A stretch of 21,697 nt of DNA from a virus. This document shows, one piece after another, positions 5,818 to 13,766 of the stretch. Positions within the stretch are counted from its first letter, which is position 1. Every line of letters begins with the position of its first letter. The notes beneath the pieces are model-generated. The model was not told the DNA's origin. It did no database searches and saw only the letters and a list, made by a program, of their open reading frames with translations. The stretch covers positions 1 through 21,697 of the IMG/VR virus record IMGVR_UViG_3300046557_000855; one strand, written 5' to 3'. Made by a program: the position numbers and the translations under genes.

Positions 5818-8508
5818 ATGTCTTCAATACAGCAGATCGTTCAGCAGCTCGAGGCTGATGGTCATCCGAAACTGCCTGATGGCCATCCCATTGCTGATGG
5901 CAAACCGCATCGGTATGGGGCTGGCAAGAAATACTGGTACTCCCTCCACCAGATCGAGCGCGCGGGCAAGGTCCTCGGTTACACCGGCGCATTCGGTCGT
6001 TGGTCCGGCAATGACAACGGCGCTCAGGCTTTCCAGTGGCGCGGCGAGGAATTGACGCCGGAAGATGTAAGTGCAGCCCGACAGCGCCAGCAGGTAGCCG
6101 ATCGAGCCGAAGCTGAGAAGAAAGCGCATGCCGCGAAACTTGCCGCGAATCGCGCGCGCGATCAGTGGCAAAGAGCAAGTGACGACGGCACGTCCGGCTA
6201 TCTCGACAGAAAGCAGATCACGCCAGAGGGCGTGCGATTCGATTCCGAAGGCACGGTGTTTGTGCCGATGTTCCGGTACACCGACAGCATTCGTCTCGTT
6301 GGCTTGCAAAAGATCACGCCCGATGGCGCGAAGCGTTTCAACAAGGGTATGGAGAAGAAAGGCGCCGCGTACCTGCTCGGCGAGATCCGTGACGACGACA
6401 AGGTCGCCATGGTCGCGGAAGGGTATGCGACCGGCCGCTCGATCCGGATGGCGACCGACGAGGCTATCCCGGTGTCGATCTGCTTCGATGCCGGCGGCAT
6501 TCTGTCGGCAACGCGTTACCTGCGTGATGCATACCCCGATCTGCATCTGCTGATCTGCGCCGACGACGACTGGAAGATCGAACAGCGGCTGCGGGACTGC
6601 CTCGCCGAAGAGTTTGGCTATACCGGCGAGCTGGTAATCGGCGGCGATGCAGTACGCGTTGAAGCTAAAAATACCTGGTACATGATGCGCGCTGTGTTCA
6701 GACGCGACGATCAGGGTGTGGGCTATATCGAACTGTCTTATCGCAACGACGTCTCACCGGAGCGCCTCAAGCGGTTCGAGAACGCAGGCTTCAAGTATGC
6801 GTATGAGGCGGTCGCGGATGTTGGTAATGCAAGCGTCGTATTCCCGCGCTTCGCTAACCGCGGTGACCGTAAGCTGACAGACTTCAACGATCTGCATTGC
6901 GAGGAAGGTCTCGAGCTCGTGCGGCAGCAGATCCAGTCCGCGCTGCTGGCCGCTTTGGCACCGACCGCACAGGACATCCCGCTGGATGCGCTGATGCAGG
7001 ATCAGGATCTCGCAGGCGACCCTCTATACGATCGCGCTGTTGCGGTTGTACGGACTGCGACGCGTGCGTCCGTGTCGCTTGTGCAGCGGGCATTGAGCAT
7101 CGGCTTCAATCGCGCAGCCCGGCTGATCGAACGTATGGCCGCTGACGGCATCGTTTCGGACGAAAGCCCGAACGGTACGCGGTCGGTGATCGGCGCCGCC
7201 AATGCAGAGCGCGCGACGTCCGCTGGCGCTGCGACAGAGGAAAGCGACAGTCACGAGGTCGAGAACGGTGCGCACACCTGGGCGCGCGATCTGGCGCGAA
7301 GCGAGAAAGGCAACCTGCTGCCCACGCTCGGCAACGTGCATCAGATCCTTTCGAATCACAAGTCATGGCAGGGCGTTATCGCGCAGGATGACTTCGCCGG
7401 TCGCGTGGTGAAGCGGAAAAGGCCGCCGTTTCCGCAGGGCGAGGTCGGCGAATGGTCGGACATGGACGACATTCGCTGTGTGCTTTGGTTGTCGCAGAAA
7501 TACGGAATATCGGTGCGGCAGGACATCGTGATGAGCGCCGTGTTGCTTGTTGCCGATGCGACGCATTTTCACGACGTGCGCGAATACCTCGAAGGTGTCG
7601 TGTGGGACGGCGTCGCGCGCGTGCGTACCTGGGCAACGCGCTATATGAAGGTGGCCGATAGCGAGTATGTGCAACTGGCCGGCACGAAGTGGCTCATCGC
7701 GGCAGTCGCGCGCGTGATGCGGCCCGGCTGCAAAGCGGACAACGTGCTGATTCTGGAAGGCAAGCAGGGCTGGTACAAGTCGACGGCGCTGGAAGTGATT
7801 GCGGGCAAGCCGTGGTACACGAACTCACCGATCCGCATCGGCGACAAGGATACCTACGCCGTCATGGCGGGCAAGTGGATCATCGAACTGGCCGAGCTGG
7901 ATTCACTTAACAAAAGCGATTCGTCAGCCGCCAAAAGCTTCTTTGCGACCGAGACAGACCGCTTCCGTAACTTCTACGGCAAGCGAGCGACGGACGTGCA
8001 CCGGCAGGGTGTGTTCGCCGGCTCGGTCAACTTCGACACGTACCTCAAAGACGAATCCGGAAACCGGCGTTACTGGCCGCTGCGTGTAGGCGGGCCGATC
8101 CTTATCGACGACCTGCGTCGCGACCGCGACCAGTTGTGGGCAGAGGCCGTGCACCTGTACCGGCAAGGCGTCATCTGGCACGTGACCGAAGCTGAAAAAC
8201 CCCTGTTTGAAAGCGAGCAGACCGAACGCTATGAAGGCGATGTCTATGAGGACCGGATCGCGCGCGATCTGGAGCTCCGGCCGCGCGTCACGATGGAGGA
8301 GATCCTCGCCGACATTCTCAAGCTCGACACATCGAAGTGGACGCTGCCCGAACAGCGTCGCGTCGGCAAAGCACTGAAATCACTCGGATGGGTGCGCAAG
8401 CGGGAGTCGACGGGCCGGCGCGATTGGTACTACGTGAAGGAAGACGAAGCACCGGCACCCGTGATGGAACTTGCAACTGAGGGCGCGGACGATGACGCAC
8501 CGCTCTGA
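5818..8508 (+). CDS. replicative primase-helicase: Toprim, FtsK-gamma-like and VapE domains
   Basis: An 896-residue protein starting at MSSIQQIVQQ behind a strong AGGAGGA. Residues 20-75 hold DGHP/DGKPHR repeats seen at the start of phage Toprim primases. The Toprim-type core has the glutamate in VAMVAEGYATGRS (197-207), LLICADDDW (244-252) and DFNDLH (355-360). Residues 401-458 (DPLYDRAVAVV.., RASVSLVQRALSIGFNRAARL, MAADGIVS, NGTRSV) match the FtsK gamma winged helix. Residues 545-800 are a virulence-associated E helicase: Walker A GKQGWYKST (648-656), Walker B-like KWIIELAELD (686-695), arginine motif NRRYWPL (749-755). A winged-helix-like C-terminus (VTMEEILADIL..RVGKALKSLGW) follows. The protein should prime and unwind phage DNA. 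An unexplained segment of about 70 residues interrupts the Toprim region (271-350). Confidence 0.9.
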   Translation: MSSIQQIVQQLEADGHPKLPDGHPIADGKPHRYGAGKKYWYSLHQIERAGKVLGYTGAFGRWSGNDNGAQAFQWRGEELTPEDVSAARQRQQVADRAEAEKKAHAAKLAANRARDQWQRASDDGTSGYLDRKQITPEGVRFDSEGTVFVPMFRYTDSIRLVGLQKITPDGAKRFNKGMEKKGAAYLLGEIRDDDKVAMVAEGYATGRSIRMATDEAIPVSICFDAGGILSATRYLRDAYPDLHLLICADDDWKIEQRLRDCLAEEFGYTGELVIGGDAVRVEAKNTWYMMRAVFRRDDQGVGYIELSYRNDVSPERLKRFENAGFKYAYEAVADVGNASVVFPRFANRGDRKLTDFNDLHCEEGLELVRQQIQSALLAALAPTAQDIPLDALMQDQDLAGDPLYDRAVAVVRTATRASVSLVQRALSIGFNRAARLIERMAADGIVSDESPNGTRSVIGAANAERATSAGAATEESDSHEVENGAHTWARDLARSEKGNLLPTLGNVHQILSNHKSWQGVIAQDDFAGRVVKRKRPPFPQGEVGEWSDMDDIRCVLWLSQKYGISVRQDIVMSAVLLVADATHFHDVREYLEGVVWDGVARVRTWATRYMKVADSEYVQLAGTKWLIAAVARVMRPGCKADNVLILEGKQGWYKSTALEVIAGKPWYTNSPIRIGDKDTYAVMAGKWIIELAELDSLNKSDSSAAKSFFATETDRFRNFYGKRATDVHRQGVFAGSVNFDTYLKDESGNRRYWPLRVGGPILIDDLRRDRDQLWAEAVHLYRQGVIWHVTEAEKPLFESEQTERYEGDVYEDRIARDLELRPRVTMEEILADILKLDTSKWTLPEQRRVGKALKSLGWVRKRESTGRRDWYYVKEDEAPAPVMELATEGADDDAPL

Positions 8509-8600
8509 TTTCCCGTCTTTCTGGCGCGCTGCGCTTCGTTTCCCGGCGCGCTCTTGCGCCAGCTTTGGCGCGCCGATTCCGGGGTTCAACGCCGTCCTGT

Positions 8601-8731
8601 GTCCCAACGTCCCAAGCGATCGCCTTGCGTGTGTGCGCATGCCCGCGACGTGGGCGACGTGAGGGTGTGCGCATGTCGCGGGTGCGCACACACCCACAAG
8701 CTTTTCCTTTGGGACGTTAGGACATTGGGAC
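8601..8731. repeat. palindromic array of 8-bp repeats, candidate replication origin
   Basis: Outer arms: GTCCCAAC GTCCCAAG (8601-8616) on the left and TTTGGGAC GTTAGGAC ATTGGGAC (8708-8731) on the right, that is 8-bp units in inverted orientation. Between them is a second inverted repeat: 8624-8649 (CTTGCGTGTGTGCGCATG...) pairs with 8675-8700 (GTCGCGGGTGCGCACACACC...) with few mismatches. GTGTGCGCATG also occurs as a direct repeat (8631-8641, 8665-8675). The array fills most of the 238-bp gap after the primase gene, ending 15 bases before the next start. Repeats beside the primase suggest an origin; a transcription-terminating hairpin is the alternative, but no T-run follows. Confidence 0.65.
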
Positions 8732-8746
8732 AATAAGGGGTTAAAG

Positions 8747-9526
8747 ATGATCGACCTGAAAGAGCAAGCCGGGGTGGCGATGAACGTTCGCGGTCAGTTC
8801 TCTGATCCGATCGCCGATCCAAAAGTAACTTTGGGTGCGTTGGCCTTCGCTAACGACTTGGGTCGCGCACTCGTGCGGATGAAGTGTGGTCAGGATGTCA
8901 GGCCGGATAACGTGCGGCGCACGACGTTGCTGCTCGCGCAGTTGATCCGTCGAAGTGACCGTTTCGATCGCAGTAAATTTACGGGATTAGATTGCGCCCA
9001 GGCAAGAGACCATCGATCCGGTCGGGAAGTCGAACGAACCGAGGTCGACATCGTTGAGCGATTTGCACGTCGTCTACTAGTGGAGTGGATAGACGACCAG
9101 TGTCCGCGTTGTGAAGGTCGCGGCGTTTCAGGTCGCGTACTGGCGGCACGACCTGTCGCGGTTACCTGTCCGCAGTGTAGTGGGAAGCGGTCGATATGCC
9201 TTTCGGAGGAAAGCGTGCCGTTCTTTGCTCGCGCAGATGGGCGCGGACCGATCATGTTTCGCCACTACGAGCGGTGCGGGCACTGTCTGGGACGTGGCGC
9301 GATTTTGCAGCACGCACCAAAGATCCGCGAGGGCAGACAGATCTGTCCGGACTGCGATGGAAACGGACGATTGCCGGTTGACGAAGCTGCCCGATCGCAG
9401 GCTATTGGTGTGCCGTTACCGCGATACCGTCGCCATTGGGCGAAGCACTTTCGTGACATGCTCGCGTTGCTGGATCACGTCGATGGCGCAGTCGTGGACA
9501 CGATGCGTCGGCAGATGCGAGGATGA
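8747..9526 (+). CDS. four-CXXC zinc-finger protein, candidate late antiterminator (Q-like)
   Basis: A 259-residue protein with DnaJ-like cysteine motifs: CPRCEGRG (119-126), CPQCSGKR (141-148), CGHCLGRG (177-184) and CPDCDGNG (200-207). These four CXXC pairs could hold two zinc ions. The N-terminal 110 residues are helical and basic; the C-terminus is a helical charged region (RYRRHWAKHFRDMLALLDHVDG). AAGGGG stands about 7 bases before the ATG. It is the last early gene, directly before a strong terminator and the packaging genes, the position of lambda Q. Lambda Q also has a zinc finger, but I see no decisive sequence match, so antitermination is an inference. A DnaJ-type chaperone is unlikely because the J domain is missing. 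Confidence 0.65.
   Translation: MIDLKEQAGVAMNVRGQFSDPIADPKVTLGALAFANDLGRALVRMKCGQDVRPDNVRRTTLLLAQLIRRSDRFDRSKFTGLDCAQARDHRSGREVERTEVDIVERFARRLLVEWIDDQCPRCEGRGVSGRVLAARPVAVTCPQCSGKRSICLSEESVPFFARADGRGPIMFRHYERCGHCLGRGAILQHAPKIREGRQICPDCDGNGRLPVDEAARSQAIGVPLPRYRRHWAKHFRDMLALLDHVDGAVVDTMRRQMRG
8822..8832. repeat. AAAGTNACTTT dyad copy 3
   Basis: AAAGTAACTTT, a perfect 11-bp inverted repeat 75 bases into the zinc-finger gene, where it encodes KVTL. Confidence 0.65.
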
Positions 9527-9642
9527 AATGGCTTGCGTTCCAACAATCGATCGAATATATTTCGGCCATCCTTTACCGAGTCACTGGATACATGGAGCGC
9601 CCGCCAACTCGTGGCGCAACCCTTTCGGCGACATACGAATAA
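9523..9642 (+). CDS. possible 39-residue small ORF
   Basis: An ATG overlapping the TGA of the zinc-finger gene (ATGA) opens a 39-codon frame beginning MKWLAFQQSIEYISAIL, with a short hydrophobic start and a basic end. A second frame from ATG 9528 gives 43 residues (MACVPTIDRIYFGH...). Neither has a known family. The ATGA junction is the only support; the rest of 9643-9702 holds a small hairpin (AGGCG TT CGCCT near 9670) and no gene. Confidence 0.25.
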   Translation: MKWLAFQQSIEYISAILYRVTGYMERPPTRGATLSATYE

Positions 9643-9702
9643 TCAAAGGTGCCCGTTAGGTTGTGTGGAGGCGTTCGCCTTCACGAAACATAGAATCATC
9701 GA

Positions 9703-9733
9703 AGCCCTGTGTGCGTAAGCAACAGGGCTTTTT
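9703..9733 (+). terminator. intrinsic terminator at the early/late boundary
   Basis: AGCCCTGT (9703-9710) pairs perfectly with ACAGGGCT (9722-9729) around an 11-base loop, and five T residues follow (9729-9733). It lies between the early genes and the HNH/terminase genes, so late transcription must either start after it or read through it. Confidence 0.85.
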
Positions 9734-9749
9734 GCATTGGTCGCGTCAT

Positions 9750-10130
9750 ATGCCGAAGAAAGCACCGACACCATGTCGTCATCCCGGCTGCGCGCAAGTG
9801 GTCGAGCGCTCTGGCTATTGCGACGAGCATAAGCGTGACGCAGTCGGTTGGCGTTCTGACGCGCATCGCGGCAACCGGCACGAGCGCGGCTACGGATCCG
9901 AATGGACGCGATTGCGTATTCGCATCCTGAAACGCGACTGTGGGCTGTGCCAGCCTTGTCTTCGTGCAGGTGATGTCACGAACGCTTCGACCGTTGACCA
10001 CATCGTGCCAAAGTCAGAAGACGGCACGGACGACGACAACAACCTGCAGGCTATCTGCGATCCGTGCCACGCGGCCAAGACAGCACTTGAGAGCGCAAGG
10101 GCGCGACGGCGCGCAGCCGGTGGCCGTTAG
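9750..10130 (+). CDS. HNH endonuclease (packaging-associated)
   Basis: A 126-residue HNH nuclease. The N-terminus has a possible zinc cluster (C9, C14, C24, H27). The HNH core is CGLCQPC (64-70), VDHIVPKSEDG (82-92, with D83-H84), an asparagine in DDDNNLQAICD (94-104) and CDPCHAAKT (103-111), so metal-binding cysteine pairs and the catalytic histidine are present. The length is typical of the small HNH proteins encoded beside the terminase genes in HK97-like phages, where they assist cos cleavage by the terminase. It begins shortly after the terminator; the ATG 17 bases after the T-run has no strong ribosome site. It precedes the candidate cos region and TerS. Confidence 0.9.
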   Translation: MPKKAPTPCRHPGCAQVVERSGYCDEHKRDAVGWRSDAHRGNRHERGYGSEWTRLRIRILKRDCGLCQPCLRAGDVTNASTVDHIVPKSEDGTDDDNNLQAICDPCHAAKTALESARARRRAAGGR

Positions 10131-10294
10131 CCGATCCTATCGGGGGGGAGGCCAAAAGTCTGGGCCTATTGCGGCCGGGACCGCGTATTCAGGCTCGTTT
10201 CTGCGCGCGGCAAATTTTCGAGGGTGGGGGGGGTAAAAAATCGGTCCCCTGAGCCGCTCACAGTTACTTTTCCCAATTTTGACCAGGAGCCGTT
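10131..10294. other. non-coding candidate cos/packaging region
   Basis: The 164-bp gap between the HNH and TerS genes contains two long G-runs (G7 at 10142-10148 and G8 at 10226-10233, the second followed by TAAAAAA), a GC-rich segment with GGGCC and CGGCCGGG, and a near-copy of the AAAGTNACTTT dyad at 10260-10270. HK97-like cos phages commonly place cos in this gap between HNH and terminase genes, with G-rich stretches. I cannot point to the nick positions. Confidence 0.45.
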
Positions 10295-10798
10295 ATGGAG
10301 CCCACTACGCCCGCTCTCGGCGTGCTGGACGGCGCGGCTACCGCCGATCAACGCGTCGATGACGTGGTGTCGGAGGTGCCTGCGCCGCTAAAAGAGCTGT
10401 CGCTCGCGGAGCAACGTGTGTGGGACTACGTTGCTGGCGCATTGAAAGACTATGGTCTGATCCATCGCACGGACGCGATGCTGATGCATCTGATCGTGTC
10501 GACGTTCGTGCAGTGGGTCGATGCCGAAGCGGCGCTCGAAAAACACGTGGCCGAAAACAAAGGCTCGTTCATGGCGAAGACGCCGAACGGCTACGAGCAA
10601 CCGCACCAGTGCTACTACATGGCGCGGAATCTGAAAACCGAACTGCTGCGCATGCTGCCGGAAGCGTGCCTGACCATTCCGTCGTTCGCGAAGGTCAGGC
10701 AGGCGATGCGTGCGCCGCAGCAGGCTGACATGTTCGATCCGCTCGTGGCGTTCGTCTCGGGCAAACCGCAGCCGCCGAAACTCGTGCACTCGCGATGA
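10295..10798 (+). CDS. terS: terminase small subunit (P27 family)
   Basis: A 167-residue protein of the P27/Terminase_4 type. After a disordered N-terminus (1-35) comes a helical DNA-binding region (SLAEQRVWDYVAGALKDYGLIHRTDAMLMHLIVSTFVQWVDAEAAL), followed by the P27-like PNGYEQPHQCYYMARNLKTELLRMLPEACLTIPSFAKV (about 97-133). The family recognises the packaging site and recruits the large subunit. AGGAG stands 6 bases before the ATG. Its TGA overlaps the ATG of the large subunit gene (ATGA), so the two are translated together. The neighbouring HNH and TerL genes confirm the call. Confidence 0.9.
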   Translation: MEPTTPALGVLDGAATADQRVDDVVSEVPAPLKELSLAEQRVWDYVAGALKDYGLIHRTDAMLMHLIVSTFVQWVDAEAALEKHVAENKGSFMAKTPNGYEQPHQCYYMARNLKTELLRMLPEACLTIPSFAKVRQAMRAPQQADMFDPLVAFVSGKPQPPKLVHSR

Positions 10799-12483
10799 AA
10801 AATGCCGATCTTGACTGGGACGCGTACGGCCGTGACGTGCTCGCAGGAAAGATCGTGGTGTGCAAGTGGGTGCGCAAGGCCGTCGAGCGTCACTATCGCG
10901 ACCTCGAAACGGGCGCTGCGCGCGGCCTGATCTTTAGCGATGCGCACGCCCGGCATGTATTGTCGTTCTTTGACTTCCTGAAACACAGTAAAGACAAGTG
11001 GGCCGGCTCGCGTTTCGAGCTGTCGCTGTGGCAGGCGTTCTGGCTCGCGGTGCTGTTCGGCTGGTTGCGAGCCGACGGCACGCGGCGCTTTCGCAAGGCG
11101 TACTGGGAGATCGCGCGCAAGAACGGAAAATCGACGCTGCTATCCGGTGTGGGGCTGTATCTGCTGATCGGCGACGGCATAGCTGGCGCAGAGGTCTATA
11201 CGGCGGCGACCAAGCTGGATCAGGCCAAGATCGTGCATGAAGAGGCAAAGCGCATGGTCATGCAGTCGGCCGAACTGCGCAAGCACCTGCAGATCGTCAA
11301 GAACGACATCCTTTTGCCGGGCACCGCGAACACCTACAAGCCGCTAGGCGCTGACGCGTTGACGCAGGACGGGCTGAACCCGCACGGTGCAATTCTCGAC
11401 GAGCTGCACGCGCATCCGTCGCGTGCATTGTGGGACGTGATCGAGTCGGCGACGGGTTCGCGTTCGCAACCGTTGATGCTCGCAATTACGACGGCGGGTT
11501 TCAACACGGAAAACTCGATCTGCATCGAGCAGCGCAACTATGTGCGCCGCCTTCTGGAAGAGGCGATCGAAGACGACGCGTACTTCGGCGTGATCTACAC
11601 GCTTGACGGATACGACGGCGGCGAAGACGACGAAAAGGACGACTGGACCGATCCAAAACACTGGATCAAGGCGAATCCGAATCTAGGTCTCTCGGTGTTT
11701 CCAGACAATCTAGCAGAGTCGGTGCGTGTTGCTCAAAACGAACCGTCGGCTCAGGCAAATGTGCTGACAAAGCGCTTCAATATCTGGGTCAAGGCATCGC
11801 ATCTCTGGATGGCGATGGACAAGTGGAAGGCGTGCGGTGCGAGTTACACGCTCGAAGATCTGCAGGAGGTCGTCGCGGTGTACGGCGGTCTGGATCTGGC
11901 GAGTACTTCGGACCTCTGTTCGCTCGGTCTTCAGTTCATTCTTGAGGACGGCACACGCGCCTTGTGGGGCAAACACTACCTGCCAGAAGACGTCGCGCTC
12001 GATGCCGAGAATCGCAATCACCGTCTGTATCTCGTCTGGAAAGAGCAGGGCTGGTTGACCCTGACACCAGGAAACGTGACCGATTATGAGTTCATCAAAA
12101 GCGATGCCAGAAAGCTCATGGACCGGTTTCCCATCGCCGAGATAGCGTTCGACCGTTGGAATAGTTCGCAGCTGGTGACGGACCTGATGAACGATGGTGC
12201 AAACATGGTCCAGTTTGGCCAGGGTTACGCCAGCATGAGTCCGGCGATGAAGGAATTCGAGCGCCTCATCAAGGGGCGGCAGATGATCCACCCGAACGAT
12301 CCGGTAATGACGTGGGCGATGAGCAATGTGGTCGCGTCAAAGGATCCGGCCGGCAACATCAAGCCCGACAAGCAGAAAAGCGCAAACAAGATCGACCCGG
12401 CCGTCGCGCAGATCATGGCGGCCGGTCGGGCGGCACTCGCAACAATCGAGCCGGTCATCAAAACCGCATTCGTGGGACTCTAA
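10795..12483 (+). CDS. terL: terminase large subunit
   Basis: A 562-residue DNA-packaging motor protein of the Terminase_1 family. The ATPase has Walker A ARKNGKST (107-114) and Walker B GAILDELHAH (198-207, with the D-E pair); SATGSRSQPLMLAITTAG (218-235) is the coupling region. The nuclease half shows GGLDLASTSDL (364-374, first acidic residue) and AEIAFDRWNSSQLV with a further aspartate. It cuts and pumps phage DNA into the prohead through the portal. The length is normal, with no frameshift. The stop shares its last base with the portal start (TAATG). Confidence 0.95.
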   Translation: MKNADLDWDAYGRDVLAGKIVVCKWVRKAVERHYRDLETGAARGLIFSDAHARHVLSFFDFLKHSKDKWAGSRFELSLWQAFWLAVLFGWLRADGTRRFRKAYWEIARKNGKSTLLSGVGLYLLIGDGIAGAEVYTAATKLDQAKIVHEEAKRMVMQSAELRKHLQIVKNDILLPGTANTYKPLGADALTQDGLNPHGAILDELHAHPSRALWDVIESATGSRSQPLMLAITTAGFNTENSICIEQRNYVRRLLEEAIEDDAYFGVIYTLDGYDGGEDDEKDDWTDPKHWIKANPNLGLSVFPDNLAESVRVAQNEPSAQANVLTKRFNIWVKASHLWMAMDKWKACGASYTLEDLQEVVAVYGGLDLASTSDLCSLGLQFILEDGTRALWGKHYLPEDVALDAENRNHRLYLVWKEQGWLTLTPGNVTDYEFIKSDARKLMDRFPIAEIAFDRWNSSQLVTDLMNDGANMVQFGQGYASMSPAMKEFERLIKGRQMIHPNDPVMTWAMSNVVASKDPAGNIKPDKQKSANKIDPAVAQIMAAGRAALATIEPVIKTAFVGL

Positions 12484-13766
12484 TGTTCAACCTAAAGCAA
12501 CTTTGGGGCGCTCGCGATGCGGGCGTCCCGCCAGAGCGCATCGAGCCGTCGGGCGTGCCGACTATACACAACGAGCAGGCATCGACCGTCGTGTCTTCTG
12601 ACAGTTCTGGCATGGCGCAGCTATTCAACATCGAGCCGACGTTTGCGGGGACGGTCGTGACTCCGCAGAGCGCGATGCGCGTTTCGGCGGTGTATGCCTG
12701 CGTCAGGCTGATCGCGGGCGCCAAGGCGTCAATGCCGGTGCAAATGTTCCAGAAGGCAGAGGGCGCGAACAGCCGCGTCGATGACCATGCCTATCTGTCG
12801 TTGCTCAATGACGAACCCTCGCCGTGCTGTTCGGCTGCAGTCTTCTGGGAATTCACTGAAGCGAGCCGCCACCTGTACGGCGACGGCTTCGCATACATCT
12901 CGCGCAACCGGAATGGTGTCCCGCAGGAGCTGATCCCGCTGCACCCGTTGAGAGTGCAGAGCGAAAAACAGACGAACGGTCGCATCCTCTATTACGTGTC
13001 GTTCGACGACGGTACGTATCGCGGCGTCGACCAGGACGACATGCTGCAGTTCTGCAACTTCGGGTGGGATGGCCTGCGCAGCATGAGCACGATTCGCTGG
13101 GGCGCGCGGCAGAGCATTGGCACGTCGATCGCAGCGGAGAACCACGCCGGCAAGTTCTTCCAGAACGGTGTCATGCCGAGCGTGATTCTCGAATACGCCG
13201 GCAAGATGGATCAGGCGACAGTCGAGCAGTTGCGAGCCGAGTTCGAGCTCCGCTATGCCGGTGGTCCGAACGTCCACAAGCCAATGATTCTCACTGGCGG
13301 CACGAAGGCGCAGGGCCTCGCGATGAACGCGGCAGACGCCCAGTTGCTGGAGACCCGCAACTTTCAGGTGATCGATATTGCGCGCGCATTTGGTGTGCCA
13401 CCGTTCCTGATCGGTGAGAGCGAGAAGCAGTCGGCGTGGGGCTCAGGCATGGCAACCATGACGCAGGCGTTTATCACCTTCACGATGCAGCCGCATCTGG
13501 TGCGTGATGAGCAGGAGATCCGCCGCAAGCTGTTTCGCATCGGGCGCTATACGGTCAGGTTCGATCGTCGTGCATATCTTGCTGCGGACATGGAGAAGCT
13601 TGGTGCGTACTACCGCCAGGCGATCGGCGGTTCGCAGGGGCCGGGCTGGTTGTCGATCGACGAGATCCGCGGTTACGAAAACATGGGCCCCAAGCCGGGC
13701 GGGGACCAACTTTATTCACCCACACCGTTGCAAGGAGCTTCGAGTGAAACGCAACCCGCTGCTTAA
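12483..13766 (+). CDS. HK97-family portal protein
   Basis: A 427-residue portal protein. I start it at MFNLKQLWG (ATG at TAATG); the frame is open further upstream but overlaps the terminase gene. Typical portal features are the early SAMRVSAVYACVRLIAGAKASMPVQMF (63-89), PSPCCSAAVFWEFTEASRHLYGDGFAYISRN, the wing and clip region SPE-free middle ending in GPNVHKPMILTGGTKAQGLAMNAADAQLLETRNFQVIDIARAFGVPPFLIGE, and a basic C-terminal region. Twelve copies form the vertex ring for DNA entry. The 3' end overlaps the protease start by 23 bases. A near-copy of the AAAGTNACTTT dyad (12494-12504) lies near its start. Confidence 0.93.
   Translation: MFNLKQLWGARDAGVPPERIEPSGVPTIHNEQASTVVSSDSSGMAQLFNIEPTFAGTVVTPQSAMRVSAVYACVRLIAGAKASMPVQMFQKAEGANSRVDDHAYLSLLNDEPSPCCSAAVFWEFTEASRHLYGDGFAYISRNRNGVPQELIPLHPLRVQSEKQTNGRILYYVSFDDGTYRGVDQDDMLQFCNFGWDGLRSMSTIRWGARQSIGTSIAAENHAGKFFQNGVMPSVILEYAGKMDQATVEQLRAEFELRYAGGPNVHKPMILTGGTKAQGLAMNAADAQLLETRNFQVIDIARAFGVPPFLIGESEKQSAWGSGMATMTQAFITFTMQPHLVRDEQEIRRKLFRIGRYTVRFDRRAYLAADMEKLGAYYRQAIGGSQGPGWLSIDEIRGYENMGPKPGGDQLYSPTPLQGASSETQPAA

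Noticed and set aside
5824-6546. 240-codon open frame opposite the primase gene
   Set aside because: The primase reading has clear motifs and a strong ribosome site; the opposite frame has composition typical of an antisense shadow.
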